NCBI GenBank assembly: GCA_034509735.1
Contig: JACGWO010000001.1
Location: 30,631,966-30,695,965, forward strand
Direction of reading: 5' to 3'
DNA: 64,000 bases
Origin: Sesamum alatum
Taxonomy: Eukaryota > Streptophyta > Magnoliopsida > Lamiales > Pedaliaceae
The first letter of the stretch is position 1. Each line of letters opens with the position of its first letter. Of this stretch, positions 56,003 through 64,000 are shown piece by piece. The position numbers were made by a program, and so were the translations under genes. Below the pieces are notes generated by a model. That model saw only the letters and a program-made list of their open reading frames with translations. It ran no database searches and was not told where the DNA came from.

Positions 56003-57232
56003 TGTTAGAATAGGTGACCATGTAGCCAATCTTGGCAGGCAAAATGTAACCTATGTCTAAACAATTTCAAGAATTTTGAATAAATATTATTAATGAATAA
56101 AAGTGATATTTATCTTGGCATTACTTTGTTTGTGATCACTTTATCTGCTCTATATGTATCTGTTCACTATGCAAACAAAGCCCACGGACCGAAAACATAT
56201 TTCGGGGACTAGGACTACGCTTGGAGGTAGGTCCATGAAATCAGTCCTGCCGAATCAGTCCGGAAAATCTCCAAGTCAAGGAATCTCGAAAATGGGTACC
56301 GAGATTCCCCTTGAAAGACTTGCACTAAGCATCTGCTGGTCGTATTTTCATCGATTGGGTGACGAAGGTCGTCTAAGTAGTGTTAGTGGTGGCCTGCTAA
56401 GGAGCATCTAATTGAGGTGACTCGCAGGAATCGTCTTAAATAATCGGAGGACCTTGAGTAGGGTCGGCTAGGTATGACGTGTGTTCCGGTTCCAATAGTA
56501 CAGGTCAAGTCCATTGACTTGAGGAATTGCTGATTTTACCTGTATATCAGGGTTGTATCTTATATATGGTGAGAGATTGCCAAGAAGCACTTGAGTAGTC
56601 ATAAGCCATGTCTAGTGCAGCTCCGGTGTATAGAGTGATAGTAGTTTCCAAGAAAGGAATTGTCTCATGTCGAAAGGCATTGATAGTTGAGTCTCACAAA
56701 TACTCTATGTCTTGTCTCTAAAATCTGTGGCCACAGTAACTGAATAGAAGGGAAGGTTTCCCTTAGGTCCAAAATGGGTACCTGCATTTTCCGTGCCCTT
56801 AGACCCTAAGTGGTGAGACCGTAGACGGAAGGACAAGTGTACTGTTAGAGCCTAAATGTTCATCCCATTAATTTCACCTAGTCTCTAGTGCCATGGAACC
56901 TTACTAGATGACCACCCATGGTAACGGGCGGATTCTAGGAATCCGACCAGTCTAGCTGAAAGGTGAACCTAAAGAGTCACACACAATCCGCACACATAAA
57001 AGTATTTAATTTAGAATTAAATATTTGGAGAAATGGAATGATTAAATTAGATTTAATCGGGTCCTTAATTTTCTTGGAAAGAATTAATTCCTTTTATTGG
57101 ATAAAAGGGATTTATCTAATAAATTAGATTTATTAGAAAATTAATTTAAGGGGCTTAGAAAATCAATTTAAGGGGCTTAGAAAATTAATTTAAGGGGCCT
57201 AGAAAATTAATTTAAGGGGCTTAGAATTAATT
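56003..57232 (+). mobile_element. Copia-F 3' LTR, truncated
   Basis: Starts TGTTAGAATAGGTGACCATG and follows the Copia-B LTR (reverse complement) through GGTAACGGGCGGATTCTAGG and the AT-rich part. It breaks off at 57232 within a short tandem repeat, where the GC block of a minus-strand leader begins. TATA and U5 are missing. Confidence 0.8.
57135..57222. repeat. 22-bp tandem repeat, four copies
   Basis: Four contiguous 22-base units starting AGAAAATTAATTTAAGGGGC, with single changes in copies two and three, then a partial fifth copy. It lies at the end of the truncated Copia-F LTR, next to the junction. Confidence 0.95.
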
Positions 57233-57555
57233 TGGCGCGCGCGCTGGCCGAAGCCTAGCGCGCACAAGCGCCCGCCTGCGCGCGGCCGCTGCCGGACCGA
57301 TCCCAAATTTTATTTATTTTTTTTTTTGTTTTTCAAAACTGTTTCAGCACAATAACAGTAATATTTTTCTGAAAAATAAGCATGCAAATTTTTAGATGCA
57401 ATCTAACAAAATAAGCATGCCAAAAGTCCATTAAATCCAAACAATTGAATCATCATATTATTCATATATTTATATGATCTAACATGCCAATAAAGTCATT
57501 AAAATCAAGTAGATCATGCCAAACGCATAGATCTATGCCCCTTACATCGAACCGG
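57233..57555 (-). other. F2 copia leader fragment
   Basis: The leader part nearest the primer site of a minus-strand copia. It starts within a GC-rich block (57233-57300) and continues with AGCACAATAACAGTAA and AACATGCCAATAAAG, as in the Copia-D leader at 40930-41080. Confidence 0.75.
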
Positions 57556-57567
57556 ACTCTAATACCA
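57556..57567 (-). promoter_or_regulatory. Primer binding site, tRNA-iMet, F2
   Basis: TGGTATTAGAGT on the minus strand, two bases before the LTR end; two differences from the canonical site. Confidence 0.75.
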
Positions 57568-57569
57568 CT

Positions 57570-59755
57570 TGAAGGACAAGCGGATCTGCCCGGGAGCGCG
57601 AGCGGAAGCGAGAAAGCGCGGAAGATGCGTAAATTAAATCAAATCTAATTTAAAATATGAATCCCAAGGGGTGTACCCTTGGGTGCTCAACCAGGCGTTC
57701 GATGTAGGATGTGTAAATATTAAGCACATAGGGCATAGATATATAAATGAAATCAATCAAAGCGTAATAAACCGTTAGCTTTGATTGTTTTAGCGTATGC
57801 TCCCGGCTACTTGCGTTGTTCCTTCTCCGGAATGCTCACGAAATCTAAACGTATGGATTCTCCAAAGGTGATCCACACCACACCGGAAGAAACACACGTT
57901 CTTCTTGCTAGAAAAGAACGGGTTTAGAAGGAATCAGTTTAAGAGAAGAACACTATGAATTAGTGTTCCCTTAAACTTACTTTGTTCTTCTTCTTGATTC
58001 AAAAATCAAGTGAAGAACACAAGTGTGAGAGAGGGAGAGAGCACGAAATTTGAGAGAGAGGAAAGGGATTTTGTCTTCTCTTTTTCCTACAAAAAGATGA
58101 ATAATGAATCACAAATGCTTGGTGTTGTATATTCTAATATATATACATAATTAATGTGATTATTGGAATGTGTAAAGGTTCATCCAATCAATTACCATCA
58201 ATTCTTCAATCAAGCCTACCAAAATTTATGGTATGATCAAATCATACCAAAAGGGAAGAGCTTGATTGGAGTTGATTTGTCTCTTTCCAAAAGAGACAAG
58301 TCAACATACCACCTAGCATGAAACATTGGCTGATTTTGCTTCCTCCAAGGGAGCATGTCAGCCATGTTTAATTAAGGAAGAAGTCCAACTTCCTCCTATT
58401 CCAAATTAGGAATTATTTCTCATCTCGGGTATAATTTAACGGACCGGGTTTTATCGTAATCCAATTACGACGAACCCAATATTAAATCCAATTTAATGTC
58501 CACTTAAATTATTCCCGTTGATCTTTTAATCCAATTAAAAGATCCAACGTCTCAACATCTCAACTTTCCATATTTAATCGAAAATCCAATTTACCGATTA
58601 AATGAAAGCCCGATACAATATCGGCCCGTCCATCCAATGTACTTTCCCTTAAGTAATCCAATTACTTATTTATCCTTCGAGATTGACTCCAAGTCGATCT
58701 CTCAACCTCCTCGGTGATTTGTGTGTGACCCTTTTAGGTTCACCCTCAGCTAGACTTGAGTTCGTGTCCCACAAAGGGCCCGTTACCATGGGTGGCCGTC
58801 TAGCAACGGTCCATGGCACTAGAGACTAGGTGAATTGGCGTAAACATTTAGGCGTCGATTCCGTACGGGTACGATCCTTCCGTCAATCGTCTCCCGGCCT
58901 TAGTCTAGGGTATGGAATTGGGCATCGGTTCCCATCCTTGACTAGGCATCTATGCTTAATACTCGAGACCACGTATGCTTCATTGCGTCGACACAGGAAA
59001 CCATTCCCTGTTCGACTAACCACTGTGGCCACAGCTTCAAACAGCATGAACGTGTCTCCGAGTGCATATGAGATACCTCTGTCACATACTGACAGGGGAC
59101 GGATCCTCTTCTTGGAATCCACCGTCCTCGCTACACATTCCGACTACACTGGACAAGGCTTATGATAATCATCTTACAGAATGATTACCTCTCGCCAGAT
59201 CCAAGATACAGCCGTCCTGTGCACGCTACTGCCATGATCCCTCAAGTATGAGGATTACTCCCGTACTATCGGAACCGGGGAAAACCAATCATACCAACCA
59301 AGCCTCCAAGGCTTCCATATGATGAACCCCGCGAGTCAGTCCAGTCGGCTCGACCCCAGTCGGCTCAACCCCAGTCGACCAACCCATCAAGATCGTGTAG
59401 GCGTCCCACGCCTGTCGCCGATGAAACACGGCACTCATCCAATGAACACGACTCTTGACGCAAGTCTTAATAGGACTCTTGATGCCCTGTCTCGAGGTCC
59501 TCGACTTGGAACGTTTCATAGCCAACTCTTAATCAGTTGGTTTCATGACCACCATCCCATGCGTGGCCCAACTGCACGAGTTGTTATCCATGGTCTGTGG
59601 GCTTTGTTGCGATATAAGTTAACACCGTTTTTAACAAATGTAAGATGAGCGCAACAAAGAAGGTACCATTGGTGACGAACACTCATCTTATTCATCACAT
59701 AATAATATTACATCTACATCAAGCAAATTGCCAAACCTATTGGCTTTCTGGTCAT
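57570..59755 (-). mobile_element. F2 copia 5' LTR
   Basis: TGAAGGACAAGCGGATCTG up to GGCTTTCTGGTCA, nearly the full length of an E/D2-type LTR. The final CCTATTCTAACA is missing and sequence changes at once to the middle of a Copia-C type LTR. It holds both stem-loops in altered form, including a 15-bp tandem duplication (59343-59372) at stem-loop 1. Confidence 0.82.
59343..59372. repeat. 15-bp tandem duplication at stem-loop 1
   Basis: AGTCGGCTCGACCCC followed by AGTCGGCTCAACCCC, then AGTCGACC. The duplicated unit lies in the arm-loop region of stem-loop 1. Confidence 0.85.
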
Positions 59756-60324
59756 GATGACCATGTCATATAACCGGTCAAATTTCACCAAATCCAAGAT
59801 ACAGCCTTAGTATGTAAGGGACTGTCGTGACCCTTAAGTCCGAGGACTAATCCCGTACTATCGGAACCGGAATTCCAGTCATACCGACCAAGCCCGAGTG
59901 GCTTTCATATTGATGATTCCCGTGAGTCACCTCGGTCAGCAGCCACCTAGCTGGATGACCCACTAACATTGCATGGACGAGACTCGTCACTTGTCGATGA
60001 AATGCGACTATAGATGCTTAGTGCAAGTCTCAAATGGATTCTCGATGCCCTGTCTCGAAATTCCTTTGATTTGGAGTATTTCAAACCGATTCGGCGAAAC
60101 TGATTTCATGACCCTACCTCCAAGCGTAGTTCTAATTTCCCGAAATGTTATTTCAGTCTGTGGGTGTTTGTTGTTACATCAAAACGATGAAAAGCAGTAA
60201 GCACAATAAACTTATGCCTATGAATCCTTACTACATTCATTAACATAATATTACTTGTTCAAAGATTGACGAATGGTTCTCAGAACAACCAATACCATTG
60301 ACTTTCTGGTCACCTATTCTAACA
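59756..60324 (-). mobile_element. Copia-C right LTR, end fragment
   Basis: Starts at TGATGACCATGTCATATAAC and follows 35150-35719 closely to TATTCTAACA. It is the start, in sense direction, of the 5' LTR of Copia-C and is followed by the GAACT duplication. Confidence 0.85.
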
Positions 60325-61390
60325 GAACTGTACCACTACAAACATTGCGCTGATGGAGTGTTACGGCGATCCCTACCAATAGACGAAATCCGAGACGTCA
60401 TATATCATTGTCATTCGTCTTCATATGGGGGGTCACGCTAGTAGCTCTAAAACCACTACTAAAATTTTGCAATCTGAATTTTATTGGCCATCAATGTATA
60501 AAGATTTTCATCAATTTGTACTTGCATGTGATAACTGTCAACGAGTTGGGAACATCTCGAAAAGTCATGAAATGCCTTTAAATTACATACTTGAGGTCGA
60601 GATCTTTGATGTTTTTGGGGAATTGATTTCATAGGTCCTTTTCTGCTGTCGTTTGGGAATAAGTTCATCTTCGTTGCTGTTGATTATGTCTCCAGATGGG
60701 TAGAAGCCATAGCATCCCCAACTAGTGACGCCAAACTGTGATTAAACTTAAATATTTTTCCACGTTTTTCGTGTCTTAGGACTGTGATTTAGTGACAGAG
60801 GTTCCCACTTCATTGAAAAACGATTGGAAACCCTCCTCAAGGAATACGGCGTCGTTCATAAAAATTTTCACCCCATACCATCCCCAAACTCACTGGGCAA
60901 GTTGAAGTGTCATCTTCCCAAAAAGATTGGTCTTCTAAACTTAATGATGCCTTGTGGGCCTATCAAACTGCGTATAAAACTCCTATCGGCACTACCCCCA
61001 TTTCGTTTGCTTTATGGAAAACCTTGTCACTTACCTGTTGAACTTGATCATAAGGCTCTTTGGGCCATAAAAAAATTGAATTTTTGACCACAAATCGGCG
61101 GGTGAGAGACGAAGTCTCCAATTGATTGAACTTGATGAGCTAAGGCTCGATGCTTACGATAGTTTGCAAAACTCTACAAGGAACGCCACCAAAAGTGGCA
61201 CAACCAATGCATTCTTCGTAGGGAATTCCGAGATGGTGATATTGTTTTGCTATTTAATTGTTGGCCTCCGTCTTTTCCAGGAAAACTGCACTAACGTTTG
61301 TCGGGACCTTCCATGTTCGTAAAGTATTTCCTTATGGCGCAATCAAGGTTTGGAGCGAACCGACGGGCGCATTTAAAGTCAATGGTCAAT
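60325..61390 (+). pseudogene. Athila-1 integrase relic
   Basis: Begins in the RNase H-integrase link (YHYKHCADGVLRRS-coding sequence after the GAACT copy). The zinc finger spans 60405-60545 with HCHSS, GGHASSS and CDNCQRVG. The catalytic core follows in broken frames: [19 protein letters not shown] at about 60655-60710, a frameshifted core near 60790 and [17 protein letters not shown] at about 60950. The C-terminal tail at 61140-61260 reads KWHNQ and LRREFRDGDIVLLFN-like sequence. It cannot give a working enzyme. Confidence 0.82.
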
Positions 61391-62084
61391 GATTGAAGCA
61401 CTATGTTGCCGGACTCCAATAAAAAAGGGGGGCAATTTGCAGCTCAAAAAGGGGGCAATTTGCAGTCAAGCTAATGACTTAAAAACAAAGCGCTGCTCGG
61501 GAGGCAACCCGAATCCTTTTCTATCTCTACTTTCCCATTTTTTATTTTTTTATTCTTTATTTATTGTATTTTCCTCCTTTACACATCTACTCATTCCATG
61601 TCGTTGCTCTATATCTCAATAGATCTGCCCCGAACGACATGCATTTTGAAAACACGAGCAGGCCGTGTTACACAACACGACCGTGGCATTTCCTCATCGA
61701 CATTTCCAAAAACACGCCCTGATCGTGTTGTTGAGCACCTTCAAAAAGCAGAATGACCGACAAGAACACAACTAGGCCGTATTCTCCAATACGGCCGTGT
61801 TGCGCAACTTTTCATATTTTAAAACCCCGAAATGGTCGTCTTTTCTTTTCCCCTTCACAAACTTTTGACTTCCTTCCCCTATTTCTCTCGCAAATCCGTC
61901 CAGCCACCCCAATTTTTTGTCAAATCTCTCCGATTAAACGATTACCCGCCACTTGGGCTCTCCAAAAATACCAATTTCTTTGACTTTTACCGGTTATATC
62001 TCCCCAAATAGCACCAAAGAGACCAAAGACGAGTGGAGCCTCTTCTTCCCCAGCACATCACGGCTCTCAACACTAGAAACTGGT
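61391..62084 (+). other. Athila-1 post-pol region
   Basis: Contains a tandem pair of AAAAAGGGGGGCAATTTGCA units (61422-61465), the landmark AAAGCGCTGCTCGGGAGGCA, a pyrimidine-rich part, a second cluster of CGTGTT/AACACG motifs (61640-61800) and, from about 62010, a sequence that reads APKRPKTSGASSSPAHHG after a changed start codon. The last may be the start of the downstream open frame of Athila elements. Sequence then passes into copia LTR. Confidence 0.6.
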
Positions 62085-62282
62085 TCTACGTGCAAAAGAA
62101 CATAAGGTTGGTTTTCATTTACGTTACATGTACCTTTTTGTTTTGTTCCTTTAGCCACTTGTCCAGCATATTCTCCTCTTTCATTTATGCTTTTACATAC
62201 ACCAAACGCACGGGAACTTCAAAGGGAACACCTCTTTGAACCCGTTTTAAATTATACTTTAAATTAACATTTTTATGCTTTC
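62085..62282 (+). mobile_element. Copia-G LTR tail (U5 side)
   Basis: ACATGTACCTTTTTGTTTTG, TAGCCACTTGTCCAGCATAT, ACACCAAACGCACGGGAACT and TCAAAGGGAACACCTCTTTG match the end of the Copia-E LTR at 44360-44470. The final bases of the LTR, the primer site and the first 200 bases of leader are deleted. Confidence 0.72.
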
Positions 62283-63928
62283 GTGCATTCAGCTGGGTGG
62301 GCGCGCGCGCTGGGCGTCCACGCGGGCATGCTGCGCTCGGGCGTGCAGCGCCTGTGCGTGTGCGCGCATGCGGCCAGCTGTCTGCTGGCCTGAACGGCTG
62401 GGCTGTTTTGCACTGTTTTTCGTAAAACTTTTGATTTTCTGTTTCTCTGCTAATTTTTCTGAAATGATTAATTTTGGCATATTTTAATTTTAGTTAAATT
62501 GGATTTTTCTAAAATTATTTTATGCCTTGAATTATTTTTGAAATTGTTTTCCAAATCAAAAATTTTTTGTACATTACATGTACAGTTGATATCCATATCT
62601 TTTAATTTCATTATTAATATGGTATTTTTCTATATTTTAATTATGTTTTGGTTTTAGATATTGGATTTGATAAATGCATGGAATGTATTTATTTGTTGGT
62701 ATGTTTATAGTTGATATAGATGTGTAATTGTTGTTTATTGGATAAACAATAAAGGATGATCACTAAGCCTTTTTAGCCTATATATGGTTTAAATTTATTG
62801 TTGGGTGAGGCCTGCGTGCCTCTTTGTTTTTTACCCTTCTGTCATTTTTAGCCTTGGAATTATAAGGCTTTCTTTCTCTTTTTTAATGTACTCCCGCTGA
62901 CTTATGATTGGGGTTTCCTTTTCAGTTGTAATGAGAAGTAGATTAGATTTTGAGGTTTTTATTTATTTTTTTGAAAATAAATGTAAGCTTCCATGGAGAT
63001 GAAGGCCCAAAAGAGGTCCATTGGACGGAGCCCACGACGAAAGGCCCAAGAAGAACAAAGAAAGATTTACAAGGCCCCATTAGAATGATAATGGGATGTA
63101 AATTTGTAATAGTGTAGGCCTACCCTAGATTTGATCGTGGATCCACTGCGGGCTCAGTAGATCACTTAGGAACAGGCTTGTGATCATCCTAACAGGGGCG
63201 TGGAGAATTGCGTTTTACATGTGCTTATGTTTTATGCTTTGATGTATGATGTGTTTTGGAATGCATCTATTTATATTAAATGTTTAAAACTTGAGCATGT
63301 TAAATACTAATAATGATGAGGTCTCGGTCTTAAGAAACTATAACTCTCACTTGGATGGTCCAAGTAAATATTAGGCCTAAAATGAAATTAAAATCAAATG
63401 GTTTTGATAATTCCAAGCCTTCAATACATAGAAATATAGTGAGGAAGCTTCTTTCACCCATTCGTGGTCTCACGAATCGTGGCACGTTTGGGATGGAAGA
63501 AAGTTGCACTGTTGTTGTGAACGAATGGAATATGCTCCTATTTCCCTGTCTCACGAGTCATGGGGGCGATAGTTGAGATATTCATTTGGCTGATGGGTCG
63601 GACCTAACGCTGAGTAACATGATTCGCTTAGAGCCCTCGGGATCATGTGAAGAAGCGATGTAAAATATCTTGGGGATCTCACTGGATGAGAATGGTATAG
63701 ATTACCTCCCATAAATCATTTTTCCCATGTGAATCGTAAAAGCGGGGCATGGAGAATTGCGTTTGTGGACTCCAAGCCCACTAGGAAATAGTTCCACGAA
63801 AACCTGAGTTGAGAGTGATGGGCTTTTTGAACAAATAGTGGGAGGGGTTAACGACTAAAGACGAATTCTTAACTTGAATTCAATATTATAATAATCTACT
63901 AAATTTCTGCTTTACATTTTGAATGTAG
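62283..63928 (+). other. Copia-G 5' leader
   Basis: Starts in a GC-rich block (62283-62405) and follows the Copia-E leader to gag: GGCCTGCGTGCCTCTTTG near 62808, the GATCCACTG/CAGTAGATC hairpin near 63140 (one pair lost), CACGAATCGTG at 63471 and CACGAGTCATG at 63552 (twin palindromes, 81 bases apart), AAAGCGGGGCATGGAGAATT near 63740. No credible open frame. Confidence 0.75.
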
Positions 63929-64000
63929 ATGTCTGAGAATCCACTCGCTGTAATTCTTAAGACTAATAAATTTGATGGGACAAACTATAATGATTGGCTG
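63929..64000 (+). CDS. Copia-G gag, start only (window edge)
   Basis: ATG at 63929 begins MSENPLAVILKTNKFDGTNY and then NDWL, the copia gag start seen in B and F, open to the last base of the window. An ATG seven bases upstream is followed by TAG, so the second ATG is taken. Whether the rest is intact cannot be seen. Confidence 0.75.
   Translation, partial: MSENPLAVILKTNKFDGTNYNDWL

Larger units (their letters stand above)
6700..60324 (-). mobile_element. Copia-C, host of most of the nest
   Basis: A Ty1/copia element in minus orientation, defined by LTR ends TGAAAAACAG (6700) and TATTCTAACA (60324) with a GAACT target duplication. Its own sequence is 6700-7785 and 34652-35719 (left LTR, split by Athila-2), 35720-37151 (polypurine tract and pol-like relic) and 59756-60324 (end of right LTR). 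Everything else in the span is later insertions or rearranged material. Its gag, leader and primer site are not found; they were probably lost in the rearrangement that brought in D, F and F2. Confidence 0.78.
2260..62084 (+). mobile_element. Athila-1, Ty3/gypsy element split by Copia-C
   Basis: Left half 2260-6694 holds the primer site, gag, protease, RT and RNase H; right half 60330-62084 holds integrase and the post-pol segment. The halves join cleanly when Copia-C and one copy of its GAACT duplication are removed: the left ends in WDE-coding sequence and the right continues with the reading that leads to the integrase zinc finger. Neither Athila LTR is present. The left edge lies five bases before the primer site and the right edge lies early in the post-pol segment. 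All reading frames are broken by stops and frameshifts, so the element is dead. Confidence 0.8.

Noticed and set aside
57135..57222. Four 22-bp units as a CRISPR-like array
   Set aside because: The units are contiguous without spacers and lie in a plant LTR.
2260..62084. Athila-1 as an ordinary insertion in the Copia-G LTR with a target duplication
   Set aside because: No Athila LTRs and no duplication at 2259/2260 or 62084/62085, and several hundred bases of the copia LTR are missing between the sides.

Overview
This window is plant nuclear DNA made almost wholly of LTR retrotransposons inserted into one another. I see no host gene, tRNA, rRNA, CRISPR array or bacterial feature. A seed plant is indicated by two things: Ty3/gypsy elements of the Athila type (primer site matching tRNA-Asp, protease core DLGAS, reverse transcriptase core FMDD) and Ty1/copia elements with an initiator-tRNA-Met primer site and a YVDD reverse transcriptase. 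The species cannot be told. Such dense nesting is typical of pericentromeric or other heterochromatic DNA (inference). Element names below (Copia-A to Copia-G, Athila-1, Athila-2) are labels of convenience.

Layout from outside in. (0) Copia LTR pieces lie at 1-917 and 918-2259; a matching LTR tail, leader and gag start (Copia-G, + strand) lie at 62085-64000. (1) Athila-1 (+) fills 2260-6694 (gag, protease, RT, RNase H) and 60330-62084 (integrase and downstream). (2) Copia-C (-) splits Athila-1 at 6700-60324 with target duplication GAACT. (3) Athila-2 (+), 7786-34646, lies in the left LTR of Copia-C with duplication AATTC. (4) Inside Athila-2 sit Copia-A (-), 12312-22222, duplication GATTG, and Copia-B (-), 23287-33477, duplication TGTTC. 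To the right, the Copia-C body is broken by Copia-D (-), 37152-52296, a composite with two unlike LTRs and a foreign GC-rich block. Copia-E (+), 42326-51792, duplication CTTTA, lies in the right LTR of D. Next come a broken Copia-F (+), 52297-57232, and a fragment F2 (-), 57233-59755, before the right end of Copia-C at 60324.

Coding capacity is poor. Copia-B is the best preserved: gag is open, and pol reads in one frame but for three stop codons, with one frameshift between gag and pol. Copia-A, -C and -E share a collinear but non-coding internal region, so they look like a non-autonomous family moved in trans. Athila-2 has gag and a broken protease but no RT or RNase H. Athila-1 has recognisable domains in several frames. 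Copia-D has lost gag and nearly all of pol, replaced by about 0.8 kb of GC-rich DNA of unknown origin.

The most interesting unexplained structure is non-coding. The copia LTRs carry two stem-loops at fixed distances from the LTR start, whose arms change together between subfamilies. The roughly 2 kb copia leaders carry a conserved hairpin, a pair of palindromes about 80 bases apart and about 370 bases before gag, and a GC-rich block 200-260 bases from the primer site. Athila-2 carries repeated CCCGTG/CACGGG hairpins in its LTRs and upstream of its 3' region.
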